A stretch of 64,000 bases of DNA. Source: an uncultured Verrucomicrobia subdivision 3 bacterium (GTDB taxonomy: Bacteria > Verrucomicrobiota > Verrucomicrobiia > Limisphaerales > UBA11358). Both the position numbers and the translations under genes were made by a program. Of the stretch, positions 9,284 through 18,762 are shown piece by piece (position 1 is the stretch's first letter; each line of letters begins with the position of its first letter). A model generated the notes under the pieces. That model saw only the letters and a list, made by a program, of their open reading frames with translations. It was not told where the DNA came from and did no database searches. The stretch lies in NCBI GenBank assembly GCA_903865745.1, contig CAIPKV010000031.1, positions 16,757-80,756 on the forward strand, in the 5' to 3' direction.

Positions 9284-9713
9284 GGTGATTTAATCTTTAG
9301 GCAAACCTAGTTCAGTGTCAATCAGGCGTTGACTGAGCCAAATGCTGGTTGACGTTGTAAACCCGGACAGACCGAAGAACCGTTCATGGGTCAAGGGGCC
9401 GGATTGACAGGAAAGGGGTCTGGCTTTGCGTCAGGCCGTTCTTTGTCGTCTGTTTGGGTGTCGTTCCGTCTGGAAGCCCCAAAACCATTGAAATCGTTGG
9501 GAAATTGACAGGCCGTCGTTATTTGTTAATATCTACAAAAGACCGTGGCAATTTTATAGGGCAAGGGCATGGGCGATTTTTTGGATTTAAGATTTACGAG
9601 CGCTTGGTTTGACGCGGCCAAATCGTAAATCGTAAATCGTGAATCGTAAATTGTTCATTCTTCCTTCAGCCAAGCGGTTCAAATAAACTGCCGCCTCGCT
9701 TAAAGTGAGAACC
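9284..9713. other. Intergenic region with promoter space and a 7-bp repeat
   Basis: No gene found here. The stretch separates the divergent DUF4268 and TPR membrane protein genes, so promoters for both must lie inside it. The only clear structure is a short 7-bp tandem repeat at 9621-9652, listed separately. Confidence 0.6.
9621..9652. repeat. 7-bp tandem repeat AATCGTA, four copies
   Basis: AATCGTA occurs four times in direct tandem (9621, 9628, 9635 with one mismatch, 9642) and then decays into AATTG. Read on the minus strand it is TACGATT, and a related AGATTTACGA lies at 9589-9598. Repeats of this kind, which read as LRFTIYDLRF in spurious frames, are common between genes in Verrucomicrobiota and Planctomycetota genomes. 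Confidence 0.8.
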
Positions 9714-11657
9714 ATGTCGCGTCCACGCCTCGTCGCCCTCCTGCTGGCCCTGACCACGCTGCTGGTCTTTCTGCCCGCTGGCGGTTTCCAATTCGTGAAT
9801 TTCGACGACACGGATTACATCACCGATAATCCCGTCGTCAAACACGGGCTCACGCCGGCCGGCCTGGCCTGGGCGTTCAGCGGCTACCATGTCAGCAACT
9901 GGCATCCGGTCACTTGGCTGTCGCACATGATGGATTGCTCGCTGTTCGGCGTTAACGCCGGCGCGCATCACTTCGTCAATGTGCTGTTCCATGCGGCCAA
10001 CACCGCGCTGCTCTTCACCCTGTTGTGGCGACTTACGCAACGGCTTTGGCCATCCGCCCTGGTCGCCGCGCTGTTCGCGTGGCATCCGCTGCACGTCGAA
10101 TCGGTCGCGTGGATTTCTGAGCGCAAAGATGTGTTGAGCACATTTTTCGCACTGCTCGCACTATTGAGCTATGCGAAGTATGCCAAGGAAAACTGCCGGC
10201 GAAGTTTTTGGTATGCGCTGATATTTTTCGCACTTGGCCTGATGTCCAAGCCGATGCTGGTTACGCTGCCGTTCGTGCTGTTGCTGTTGGATTACTGGCC
10301 GCTGGGCCGAATGGGAAACGTCCGGCTGTTGTTGGCGGAGAAGATCCCTTTCTTTCTGCTCGCCGCAATTTCCTGCGTCCTCACCTTTCTCGCCCAGCGC
10401 AACGGCGAGGCCGTCGTGTCGCTCGACAGCGTCTCGCTGGGCTACCGCCTCGAAAACGCGCCGCTCGCCGCCGCCGGTTATCTTCAGAAGATTTTCTGGC
10501 CAACAGGCCTGTGCGCCATCTATCCGATGCCGCCGAAACTTTCGGCGCTGCACGTTGCTTTGGCCATCGCGGTTTTAATTTTAATTTCCGTCGCCGCGTG
10601 GCAGTGGCGCAAAGCGCGGCCGTATTTCATCACCGGCTGGCTGTGGTTTCTCGGCACGCTCGTCCCGGTCATCGGCCTGGTACAAGTCGGCGGGCAGGCG
10701 ATGGCGGACCGCTATACCTACCTACCGGCTATCGGATTCTTCACCGCGCTGGTTTTTCTGGCGAACGATTTCGCGGACCGGCTGCAAACGCCGCGCGTCA
10801 TCCGGTTCGGAGTGGCCGGGCTGGTTACACTGGCGTGCATTTTGGTTACGGAAAACCAACTCCAGTTCTGGCGCGACAGCGAAACGCTTTTTCGCCGCGC
10901 CATCGCCGTGACAGAGAACAACGACATCGCACTCATCAACCTTGGCGTTGCCTTGGATGTGCAAGGCCGCTTCGACGAGGCGCTGGTGGTTTATGGGCAG
11001 GCCGTAAAATGCGGCAGCCGGCATTTTGAGGTGCATAACAATCTTGGCAACGTGCTTGGTCTCTTAGGCCGGCATGCCGACTCACTTGCCGAATATCGGG
11101 AGGCAATCCGGCATCGCCCGGACAATCCCAAGTTTCACAACTCCGCCGGCACCGAACTGGCCGCCCTGGGCCGGTGGGACGAGGCGCTGGCGGAATTTTA
11201 TCAAGCCATCACGCTCAATCCCAATTACGCCGCCCCGCACGTCGAAGTCGCGAAAGTCCTGTTCAAGCTTGGTCGCGATGCCGATGGTTTAAACGAATTC
11301 CAGGTCGCCGTACAAATTGAGCCGGACAATTACAAGACCCTGGCCACGGTCGCGCATTATCTTGCCGCCAACGAAAATGCCGCCGCCCGCAATGGCCCGG
11401 CCGCGCTCGCGCTGGCCCGTCAGGCCGACGCACTTTCCGGTCATGGGCAACCCGTGGTGTTGGATTATCTCGGCATGGCTTTTGCCGCGAATGGGGATTT
11501 TTCCAACGCCGTCCGCTGTGTGCAGAGCGCGCTCACCGTCGCTGCCCTCGCGCAGATGCCAAACACCGGGGCGATGCAGCCGCGGCTGGAGCTATATCAG
11601 CTAAACCAGCCTTGGCGTGAATCCTTTCGCGCCACCAATAGTCCGGCGAAGAATTAA
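9714..11657 (+). CDS. Multi-pass membrane protein with C-terminal TPR repeats (TMTC/PMT-like)
   Basis: 647 residues from the ATG at 9714 (a GTG three codons upstream is possible). The N-terminal 400 residues have about ten hydrophobic helices; the first periplasmic loop begins NFDDTDYITDNP, an acidic pair typical of GT-C membrane mannosyltransferases and TMTC-type proteins. From about residue 405 to 560 there are several tetratricopeptide repeats (for example YGQAVKCGSRHFEVHNNLG, FYQAITLNPNYAAPH). The family is common in Verrucomicrobiota and is thought to move sugars from lipid carriers to proteins, but substrates are unknown. No operon partner: leuB follows after 60 bp. Confidence 0.75.
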   Translation: MSRPRLVALLLALTTLLVFLPAGGFQFVNFDDTDYITDNPVVKHGLTPAGLAWAFSGYHVSNWHPVTWLSHMMDCSLFGVNAGAHHFVNVLFHAANTALLFTLLWRLTQRLWPSALVAALFAWHPLHVESVAWISERKDVLSTFFALLALLSYAKYAKENCRRSFWYALIFFALGLMSKPMLVTLPFVLLLLDYWPLGRMGNVRLLLAEKIPFFLLAAISCVLTFLAQRNGEAVVSLDSVSLGYRLENAPLAAAGYLQKIFWPTGLCAIYPMPPKLSALHVALAIAVLILISVAAWQWRKARPYFITGWLWFLGTLVPVIGLVQVGGQAMADRYTYLPAIGFFTALVFLANDFADRLQTPRVIRFGVAGLVTLACILVTENQLQFWRDSETLFRRAIAVTENNDIALINLGVALDVQGRFDEALVVYGQAVKCGSRHFEVHNNLGNVLGLLGRHADSLAEYREAIRHRPDNPKFHNSAGTELAALGRWDEALAEFYQAITLNPNYAAPHVEVAKVLFKLGRDADGLNEFQVAVQIEPDNYKTLATVAHYLAANENAAARNGPAALALARQADALSGHGQPVVLDYLGMAFAANGDFSNAVRCVQSALTVAALAQMPNTGAMQPRLELYQLNQPWRESFRATNSPAKN

Positions 11658-11717
11658 CTGGCTGGTAAAATTCCATTGTCAGTTTGCCCCAAAAAATTAG
11701 ACTGTCCGCTCGCTTAA

Positions 11718-12824
11718 ATGAAAACTTACAACATCGCAGCGCTCGCCGGCGACGGCATCGGCAACGAAGTCATGCGCGAAGCCATCAAGGTTTTGCGCGC
11801 CACGGAAAAGAAATTCAACTTCTCGCTCAACATTACCGAAGCCCCCGTCGGCTGGGCCGGCATTGACGCTGCCGGCAAGGCCTTGCCAGATGCGACGCTC
11901 GCGCTCTGCAAGAAATCGGACTCCATTTTGTTCGGCTCCGTCGGCCTGCCCGATCGCGACCCGACGATTCCCAAGGAAGAACGCCCCGAACGCGCTGCGC
12001 TGCTGCGGCTGCGCAAGGAGTTCAGTTTGTTCGCCAACTTGCGCCCGGTGAAACTGCCGAAGGTGCTTTCGCACGCGTGTCCGCTGGCGAAAGATCGTCA
12101 GGGCGATGGCATCGACATTCTCGTTGTGCGCGAATTGACCGGCGGCATGTATTTCGGTCAGCCGAAGAAGACCGAGGATATTGGCGGCGGCAATTTCCGC
12201 GCCATTGACACGATGGTTTACACCACGCCGGAGATTGAGCGCATCGCGCATGTGGCGTTCAAGGCCGCGCAATTGCGCCGGAAGAAATTGACGAGCATCG
12301 ACAAGGCGAACGTGCTGGAGAACGGCATCCTGTGGCGCGAAGTCGTCACGCGCGTCGGCAAGCAATATCCCGACGTGACGCTCGACCACATGTTCGTGGA
12401 TAACGGTGCGATGCAGCTCATGCTCAAGCCCACGCAGTTCGACGTGATGCTCTGCGAAAATATGTTTGGCGATATCTTGAGCGACGAGGCGGCGGCGCTG
12501 GGCGGTTCGCTGGGCATGTTGCCGAGCGCAAGTTTGGGCGCGACGAATGGCAACCAGACTTTCGGTTTCTACGAGCCAGCGGGTGGTACGGCACCTGACA
12601 TCGCGGGTAAAAATCTGGCGAATCCCATCGCGCAAATTCTGTCGAGCGCGCTGATGTTGCGGCATAGCTTCGGTCTGAACGAAGCGGCGGCGGCGATTGA
12701 AAATGCCGTGGCCACGGCCATCGCGGCGGGCCATCGCACCGGCGATATCTTCAGCGCGAGTGAGGCTGGCGCGAAGCGCGTTGGCACCACGCAGATGGGC
12801 AATGCGATTGCGGCAGCGGTTTGA
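11718..12824 (+). CDS. leuB: 3-isopropylmalate dehydrogenase
   Basis: 368 residues, full family length. The N-terminus AGDGIGNEVMREA is the nucleotide-binding signature of the isocitrate/isopropylmalate dehydrogenase family; the substrate loop with RLRKEFSLFANLRP, the lysine/tyrosine active site around MYFGQPKK, and the metal site in NMFGDILSDEAAALGGSLG are intact. It oxidises and decarboxylates 3-isopropylmalate with NAD in leucine synthesis, in the cytoplasm. No other leu gene is nearby, so the pathway is scattered. A strong hairpin terminator follows at 12852. Confidence 0.96.
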   Translation: MKTYNIAALAGDGIGNEVMREAIKVLRATEKKFNFSLNITEAPVGWAGIDAAGKALPDATLALCKKSDSILFGSVGLPDRDPTIPKEERPERAALLRLRKEFSLFANLRPVKLPKVLSHACPLAKDRQGDGIDILVVRELTGGMYFGQPKKTEDIGGGNFRAIDTMVYTTPEIERIAHVAFKAAQLRRKKLTSIDKANVLENGILWREVVTRVGKQYPDVTLDHMFVDNGAMQLMLKPTQFDVMLCENMFGDILSDEAAALGGSLGMLPSASLGATNGNQTFGFYEPAGGTAPDIAGKNLANPIAQILSSALMLRHSFGLNEAAAAIENAVATAIAAGHRTGDIFSASEAGAKRVGTTQMGNAIAAAV

Positions 12825-12851
12825 AATTCGTTCTTTTCGCTTAATAAAAAT

Positions 12852-12884
12852 AAAAGAGCGGCCACCACTGGCCGCTCTTTTTTT
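12852..12884. terminator. Bidirectional rho-independent terminator
   Basis: A perfect 12-bp stem, AAAAGAGCGGCC at 12852-12863 pairing with GGCCGCTCTTTT at 12870-12881, has a 6-base loop and a run of T on the plus side and of A on the other side. It sits between the converging leuB and prepilin genes and can stop both. Confidence 0.93.
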
Positions 12885-12904
12885 GGGCCTTAGCCGAGGC
12901 GGCA

Positions 12905-13654
12905 TCATGGAAACGTGTTCCAGACCAGCTCTGGATTATTGGTGATGCCAGTGGAAGTGCCGTTGCAGTATTCAGATTTCTTGAAATGTTTGGCGTGGCC
13001 GTCCAGAAAGGAAAAGTTCGCGCCATTATGCACATTGGTCACGGAGCCGCCGTCGCCCAGCGCGGGTTTTTGTTCGTTGTCATACAGCCAGACGACCACT
13101 ACCGGCGCGGCGGGGATGGCGGAGAGTCTGATTTTAGGATGATCATTAGCGCCCAATCCGTTGAACCCTTGATTGAGTGCATAATGAAAAAGATTGTGGC
13201 TGCTGCCAGTGGCCGACACGTTCGCCCGCCGGTTATTGGCCGGACAAATCCAAATGGAATGATTGGGCGCGATGCTGGGATTCATGCGTTCGGGCAAATC
13301 CGCATAACGCGGCAACAAAGCGATCGCGGCCGGGAGCTGGACATACCATGCAGGATAAGTGAGGTCCGTTAGGTCGCTGTCCAGCGGGGTTGGCTTGCCT
13401 TCTGGTGGGAGATAATCCTGATCGTCGGCCACATAAATCTGGGTGGCCAGCCCCCACTGTTTGAGATTATTTCGGCACGCCGCCGCCTGCGCCGTCGCCT
13501 TGGCTTTGCTCAAAGCGGGCAGCAGCAGCGCCGCGAGGATGGCAATGATGGCGATGACCACCAGCAGTTCGATGAGGGTAAAAGCCGTGCGCCTGCGCGC
13601 CGCAGTTAGATGGCGAGGTGGGGTGAACATCCGAGTTAAAGTTGGTTGGTTCAT
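12905..13654 (-). CDS. Prepilin-type pseudopilin with H-x-DG type motif
   Basis: 249 residues from the ATG at 13654, which follows a strong GGAGG ribosome site 7 bp upstream. A short basic leader ends before [20 protein letters not shown], the type IV prepilin cleavage and assembly segment, so a prepilin peptidase should cut before the phenylalanine. The C-terminus contains [16 protein letters not shown], close to the H-X9-DG motif of the very abundant Planctomycetota/Verrucomicrobiota pseudopilins. The protein would be exported and anchored in the inner membrane. The gene is alone, far from the secretion cluster at 40-46 kb. Confidence 0.9.
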   Translation of the reverse strand: MNQPTLTRMFTPPRHLTAARRRTAFTLIELLVVIAIIAILAALLLPALSKAKATAQAAACRNNLKQWGLATQIYVADDQDYLPPEGKPTPLDSDLTDLTYPAWYVQLPAAIALLPRYADLPERMNPSIAPNHSIWICPANNRRANVSATGSSHNLFHYALNQGFNGLGANDHPKIRLSAIPAAPVVVVWLYDNEQKPALGDGGSVTNVHNGANFSFLDGHAKHFKKSEYCNGTSTGITNNPELVWNTFP

Positions 13655-14280
13655 ATATAATCCTCCCATTTAAGGGTTCGCTTGGTTTTGACCGCGACTG
13701 CCCAGGGGTGCCGGCAGCACCTACCGGTTTAACAGTCCCAGCCAGCAGAGAAAGCTTTATTAAATAGCCCGATTACCTTGAAAAGCTGTAAGTGTTTGCA
13801 GTTTAGAGAGGTAAAGCCTCGGACGGAGCCAAAAATAGGTGTCGTCGGCTTGGCTAACCACGGGAGCGAACGGAAAAACCCTGGGAGCGAATGAAAAAAC
13901 CTTAGGATTGGGCCAAAGAATCCCAGGGTTATTTCACTCAGCCCCGAGGTTAACCACGGGAACCCTGGGAGCGAACGAAAAAATCCTAGGATTTTTCCGC
14001 TCGCTCCCAGGATTTTGTCGCGCAATCCGAGGGCTGAGCCAAAAAACCCAGGATTCTTCAGAGCAATCCTAGGATTATGCGGAAGAATCCTAGGGCTGAG
14101 CGGCGCAACCCTCGGGCTACACGGTTTTACCCGAGGGTTGCGCCAGCCAATCCCACCCCAATCCCGTTCGCTCCCGGGATTTTGACCACCCGGCCAAGGG
14201 TAATTGGGTCGCCGGCCTTGAAAATTTTCCGTGGCGTGTGAACGCGAAGCCGCTAACCTGCGTCCAATCGAACCATTGAT
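13655..14280. other. Divergent intergenic region holding 21-bp array A
   Basis: No convincing gene. Promoters for the prepilin and peptidase genes must lie here. The proximal part (13700-13735) has a small GGTGC/GCACC hairpin; most of the rest is the 21-bp periodic array listed separately. Long open frames across it are a by-product of a repeat period divisible by three. Confidence 0.7.
13858..14199. repeat. 21-bp periodic array A with CCNNGG palindromic cores
   Basis: Seventeen short self-complementary cores are centred near 13861, 13882, 13903, 13925, 13946, 13966, 13987, 14008, 14030, 14049, 14070, 14091, 14112, 14133, 14154 (degenerate), 14175 and 14196: a mean period of 21 bp. Cores include CCTAGG, CCCAGG, CCGAGGG, CCCTGGG, CCCTCGGG, CCCGAGGG and CCCGGG; the fullest form is AATCCTAGGATT. 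The 13-15 bp between cores varies but often ends in GAAT, GCAAT or AAAAA. The array ends about 80 bp before the carboxypeptidase start. Function unknown. Confidence 0.9.
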
Positions 14281-15792
14281 ATGACCATGAAAAAATTCGC
14301 CGCCCTGCTCCTGCTCGCCGCCGCCTTGCCGCTCCGCGCCGCCGATACTAACACGCCCGCCGCTGCGCCGGAAAAATCTGAGCTGGGCAAAATCCCCGAC
14401 GCCTCCCATGCGCCCGTGCGCGTGACGAACACGGTCAGCATCGCCGGCGAACGCGTCACCTATGTGGCCGAGACTGGGATGTTGCCGTTGCTCAAGCCGA
14501 ACGGTACCTCGCGCGCGTCGGTCTTTTACGTCGCTTACACGCGCACGGATGGCAAGCCGGGTGTTAAAAGGCCGGTGACATTTAGCTTCAATGGTGGACC
14601 TGGCTCGGCTTCGGTGTGGCTGCACCTCGGCGCGCTCGGCCCGCGCCGCGCGAAGATGAATGAGGATGGTTCGCAGCCCGCGCCGCCCTTTGCGCTGGTG
14701 GATAACGAATATTCTCTGCTCAACGCCAGCGACCTTGTGTTCATCGACCCGGTGGCGACCGGTTTTAGTCGCGCGACGAAGGACGAGAAGCCGGAAGCGT
14801 TTTTTGGCGATGAGGCGGATTTGGATTCGGTTGGCGAATTCATCCGGCTCTGGACGACGCGCCATGACCGCTGGCTCTCGCCGAAATTTGTCTGCGGCGA
14901 AAGCTACGGCGTCTTTCGCGCCGCCGGTCTCGCGGAACATTTGCGCAGCCGCTACGGGTTGTATCTGAACGGCCTGATTCTCGTCTCCGGCGTGCTGGAT
15001 TTTGGCACCATCAGCGGCGGCACGGGCAACGACCTACCGTATCCGCTGATTTTGCCGGCCTACACGGCGGCGGCGCATTTCCACAATAAACTGTCGCCGG
15101 ACTTGCAGGCGGATTTGACGAATGCATTGGCCGAGTCGCGGGATTTTGCGAAAGGCGAATTCACTTCGGCGTTGCTGCAAGGCGCGGCGTTGTCTACGGA
15201 CGAGCGGAAAAAGGTGGTTGCCGAGCTGGTGCGGCTCACCGGCCTGAAAGAATCCGTCATTGTGGACAACAATTTGCGCGTGGATCCCTCGGTGTTCCGC
15301 AAACAATTACTGCATGACGACGGCCTCATCCTCGGCGCTTACGATGCGCGGTTGACGGGGCGCGATGGTGATCCGGCGGGACCAAACGCGGATTTCGATC
15401 CGGCGAGTGCGGCGGTGATGGGGCCGTTTTCGGCGGCGATGAATTCGTATGTGCGGAGTGAATTGAAGTTCGAGGATGATTTGCCGTATGAACTGATTGG
15501 CAGTGTTCAGCCGTGGAATTATGGTGCGCGAAATAATTTTGCCAATGCCAGCGACCGGCTCGCGTCGGTGATGAATCAAGAACCCTATCTCAAAATCCTC
15601 GTGCTGGGTGGCCGCTGCGACCTGGTCTGCCCCATCGACACGATGCGGCATAGTATCGGCCACATGGGTCTCGCGGATGTTTACCGCAGTAATGTGAAGT
15701 TCGCCGAGTTCGACGCCGGCCACATGATGTATATCAATTTGCCGGACCTTAAAAAAATGCAGGCGGAGGTTGAGGCGTTCATCCGGCCATAA
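14281..15792 (+). CDS. Secreted serine carboxypeptidase (peptidase family S10)
   Basis: 503 residues with an N-terminal signal peptide (MKKFAALLLLAAALPLRA, from either of two close ATG codons at 14281 and 14287). The alpha/beta hydrolase fold shows the oxyanion segment FSFNGGPGSAS, the nucleophile in CGESYG near residue 207, the aspartate in GGRCDLVCP near 447 and the histidine in DAGHMMY near 481. The enzyme would remove C-terminal amino acids from peptides outside the cytoplasm. A glycoside hydrolase gene follows 63 bp later on the same strand, so they may be co-transcribed for nutrient breakdown. Array A lies just upstream. Confidence 0.93.
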   Translation: MTMKKFAALLLLAAALPLRAADTNTPAAAPEKSELGKIPDASHAPVRVTNTVSIAGERVTYVAETGMLPLLKPNGTSRASVFYVAYTRTDGKPGVKRPVTFSFNGGPGSASVWLHLGALGPRRAKMNEDGSQPAPPFALVDNEYSLLNASDLVFIDPVATGFSRATKDEKPEAFFGDEADLDSVGEFIRLWTTRHDRWLSPKFVCGESYGVFRAAGLAEHLRSRYGLYLNGLILVSGVLDFGTISGGTGNDLPYPLILPAYTAAAHFHNKLSPDLQADLTNALAESRDFAKGEFTSALLQGAALSTDERKKVVAELVRLTGLKESVIVDNNLRVDPSVFRKQLLHDDGLILGAYDARLTGRDGDPAGPNADFDPASAAVMGPFSAAMNSYVRSELKFEDDLPYELIGSVQPWNYGARNNFANASDRLASVMNQEPYLKILVLGGRCDLVCPIDTMRHSIGHMGLADVYRSNVKFAEFDAGHMMYINLPDLKKMQAEVEAFIRP

Positions 15793-15855
15793 GGTCGGCA
15801 ACGGAAACAGTTGTTGATTCCGAATGGCCGCGCGCCGTTTAAGCTGCGATTGCAA

Positions 15856-18696
15856 ATGAAAAAAATCATTGTTCTGACCGCCGTGGTATTTACCGCGCTG
15901 CTAACGCAGGCTTTACCTGCGGGCAATCTGCGTCCACTGCCGTCGGGCGACACGCAGTCGCTCTCTGGTAGCTGGCGTTTCCGGATTGACCGCGACGATG
16001 TGGGCGTGGCGGAAAATTGGGCAACCAAGAAATTGACTGGGCGCATCCACCTGCCCGGCTCGCTGCCGGAACAGGGCGTCGGTGATGACGTGACGACTAA
16101 CACCGTCTGGATGGGCGGCATTGTGGACCGAACTTTTTTCACCGCACCGGAATTTGCCCAATATCGTCAGCCCGGCAATGTGAAGCTGCCGTTCTGGCTG
16201 ACACCGGAGAAGTATTATGCGGGCGCGGCGTGGTTCCAGCGCACGGTGACGATTCCGTCGGACTGGCAAAACCAGCGCGTGGTGCTGACGCTGGAACGGC
16301 CGCATTGGGAGACGCGCGTCTGGGTGGACGGGAAACTTTTTGGCACGAATAATTCGCTCGGCACGCCGCACAAATATGATCTTGGCCAGCTTGCGCCGGG
16401 CAAACACACGTTGACCATCCGCGTGGATAACCGCCGTATCGTGGACATCGGCGAAAACTCGCACAGCATTACCGACCACACGCAGGGTAATTGGAACGGT
16501 ATCGTGGGTGACCTCTCGATGCGCGCGACGCCGCTCGTGTGGATTGAGGATTTGCAGGTCTATCCGCATATCGCCACGCACTCCGCGACGGTGACGGGCA
16601 CCATCGGCAACGCGGCTGGCGCGGCTGGCGAAGGGGGCATGCTTTTTTATGTCGATGGAAAACTCGCGCAGTCGGTCGTCGCGGACTGGACGACGAATGG
16701 CGGGACGTTTACTAGCGAAATTTCTTTAGGCGACGACGCGCCGCTGTGGGACGAATTTCATCCAGTGGTACGACACCTGACCGCCAAGCTCGGTGACGCG
16801 CAGCGCAGCACAACTTTTGGCCTGCGCGAAATTTCCACGCAAGGCACGCAATTCATGGTGAATGGGCGGAAAACATTTATGCGCGGTACCTTGGAGTGCT
16901 GCGTGTTTCCGCTGACCGGCCATCCGCCGACCGATGTGGCTTCATGGAAACGTATCATCAGTATCGCGAAGTCGTACGGGCTGAATCTGATCCGGTTTCA
17001 TTCGTGGTGTCCGCCCGAAGCGGCGTTCCAAGCGGCGGATGAGCTGGGTTTTTATTTCCAAGTCGAAGCCTGCTCGTGGGCGAACCAAAGTACGACTATT
17101 GGTGATGGCAAACCTGTGGATGCGTGGGTTTATGACGAGACCGAGCGCATCTTGAAAGCCTATGGCAACCATCCGAGTTTTATGCTGATGGCTTATGGCA
17201 ACGAGCCGGGTGGGAAGAATTACAGCGTGTATCTCACAGATTATGTTGCGCACTTCAAGCTACGCGATGCGCGCCGGCTCTGGACGAGCGCGAGCGGCTG
17301 GCCGCAGTTGCCCGCGAACCAGTTTGACGTAACGCCGAATTCGCGCATCCAAAAGTGGGGTGCGGGCCTGAAGTCGCGCATCAACGCATTGCCCCCGGAG
17401 ACAACGACGGATTATGGCGATTACATTGGCCGACGCGACGTGCCGGTGGTCAGCCATGAAATCGGCCAGTGGTGCGTGTATCCGGATTTTGCGGAAATCA
17501 AAAAATATAAGGGCTATCTGAAGGCGCGTAATTTCGAGATTTTCCGCGACTCGCTGGCCGCGCATGGGATGGGCGACGAGGCGGAATGGTTTTTGTATGC
17601 GTCGGGAAAATTGCAGGCGCTGTGCTATAAGGAGGAAATTGAATCTGCCTTGCGCACCCCGGGTATGGGCGGATTCGAACTGCTTGGCCTTACCGATTTT
17701 CCCGGTCAGGGCACAGCGCTCGTTGGGGTTCTGAACGCGTTTTGGAATGACAAAGGTTACATTGATGCCGCGCAATTCAGTCGTTTCTGCAACGCCATCG
17801 TGCCGCTGGCGCGTCTGGAGAAGCGTGTCTTTACGGCGGATGAAATGTTGTCGGCAGATTTGGAAGTGGCGAATTTCAGCGCTGCGCCGCTGGTTGACGC
17901 GACACCCTATTGCGAACTCGTGGCGCACGACGGGCGTGTGGTGGTATCGCAGGTTTTTGATCGCCGTGACGTGGCGGTGGATAACGGTATTAAACTCGGC
18001 AGGGCGAGTTTTAGTCTAAAAAACGTCCCAACGCCCGCGCGCTATCGGCTGGTAGCGGGTTTCGCTGGCACGAAGATTCAGAACGCCTGGGATGTGTGGG
18101 TTTATCCGCCGCTGTCCGCGCCGAAGTCACCGGCGGACGCGGTAATTTTCCATGAGTTGAATGCCGCCGCGCTGGCGGTGCTGGATTCCGGCGGTACGGT
18201 GCTGTGGCTGTTGCCGCCCGAAAATGTCCGCAACGATACCAACCGTCCGGTAAAGCTCGGTTTTAGCAGTATTTTCTGGAATACGGCTTGGACGAAACGG
18301 CAGGCGCCGACAACTCTGGGAATTTTGTGTGATGCGCGGTCGCCGCTATTCTCGGAGTTTCCGACGGAGAATTTCAGTGACTGGCAATGGTGGTATCTCG
18401 TCCATCGCGCGCAGCCAATGATTTTGGACAACCTGCCGACGGGTATGCTGCCGAAGGTGCAGGTGATTGATGATTGGACGACGAACCACAAGCTAGGGCT
18501 GGCGTTCGAGGCTCAAGTTGGTAATGGAAAACTTTTCGTCTGTAGTGTGGATTTGGAGAATGATTTGGGCCACGATCCCGTGCGCCAGCAGTTCCGTACA
18601 AGTTTGATGGATTATCTTGCCAGCCCAAACTTTAGGCCAAAGTGGGCAGTGGACGCTTCAGTCTTACAAAATCTTGCGGTCCCAGTAGCGAAATAA
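15856..18696 (+). CDS. Secreted glycoside hydrolase family 2 enzyme
   Basis: 946 residues from the ATG at 15856, chosen because it opens a signal peptide (MKKIIVLTAVVFTALLTQAL). Domain order: sugar-binding jelly roll (about 30-220), immunoglobulin-like domain, then a TIM barrel with GNEPGG near residue 453 carrying the general acid/base glutamate and VSHEIGQW near 535 carrying the likely nucleophile, followed by a long beta-rich C-terminus. The family includes beta-galactosidases, glucuronidases and mannosidases; the substrate cannot be named from sequence. Probably periplasmic or exported. A strong terminator lies 19 bp after the stop. Confidence 0.88.
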   Translation: MKKIIVLTAVVFTALLTQALPAGNLRPLPSGDTQSLSGSWRFRIDRDDVGVAENWATKKLTGRIHLPGSLPEQGVGDDVTTNTVWMGGIVDRTFFTAPEFAQYRQPGNVKLPFWLTPEKYYAGAAWFQRTVTIPSDWQNQRVVLTLERPHWETRVWVDGKLFGTNNSLGTPHKYDLGQLAPGKHTLTIRVDNRRIVDIGENSHSITDHTQGNWNGIVGDLSMRATPLVWIEDLQVYPHIATHSATVTGTIGNAAGAAGEGGMLFYVDGKLAQSVVADWTTNGGTFTSEISLGDDAPLWDEFHPVVRHLTAKLGDAQRSTTFGLREISTQGTQFMVNGRKTFMRGTLECCVFPLTGHPPTDVASWKRIISIAKSYGLNLIRFHSWCPPEAAFQAADELGFYFQVEACSWANQSTTIGDGKPVDAWVYDETERILKAYGNHPSFMLMAYGNEPGGKNYSVYLTDYVAHFKLRDARRLWTSASGWPQLPANQFDVTPNSRIQKWGAGLKSRINALPPETTTDYGDYIGRRDVPVVSHEIGQWCVYPDFAEIKKYKGYLKARNFEIFRDSLAAHGMGDEAEWFLYASGKLQALCYKEEIESALRTPGMGGFELLGLTDFPGQGTALVGVLNAFWNDKGYIDAAQFSRFCNAIVPLARLEKRVFTADEMLSADLEVANFSAAPLVDATPYCELVAHDGRVVVSQVFDRRDVAVDNGIKLGRASFSLKNVPTPARYRLVAGFAGTKIQNAWDVWVYPPLSAPKSPADAVIFHELNAAALAVLDSGGTVLWLLPPENVRNDTNRPVKLGFSSIFWNTAWTKRQAPTTLGILCDARSPLFSEFPTENFSDWQWWYLVHRAQPMILDNLPTGMLPKVQVIDDWTTNHKLGLAFEAQVGNGKLFVCSVDLENDLGHDPVRQQFRTSLMDYLASPNFRPKWAVDASVLQNLAVPVAK

Positions 18697-18714
18697 ATTT
18701 TCTACCAAAAACAG

Positions 18715-18746
18715 AAAGCCCCGGACTGTTTCCAGCCCGGGGCTTT
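18715..18746. terminator. Bidirectional rho-independent terminator
   Basis: A 10-bp stem, AAAGCCCCGG at 18715-18724 with CCGGGGCTTT at 18737-18746, has a 12-base loop and T/A tracts on both flanks. It lies between the converging glycoside hydrolase and aldolase genes. Confidence 0.93.
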
Positions 18747-18762
18747 TGTTTCTAAATCATTT

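Noticed and set aside
12905..13654. Prepilin gene as part of the secretion cluster
   Set aside because: It is 26 kb away, on the other strand, with its own terminator and ribosome site.
13729..14940. A 403-residue minus-strand frame crossing array A and the peptidase start
   Set aside because: It is antisense to a well-supported peptidase and its repeated heptads come from the 21-bp period; no family match.
14281..18696. Long antisense frames over the peptidase and hydrolase genes
   Set aside because: They arise from high third-position GC in the real genes; none has motifs or a ribosome site.
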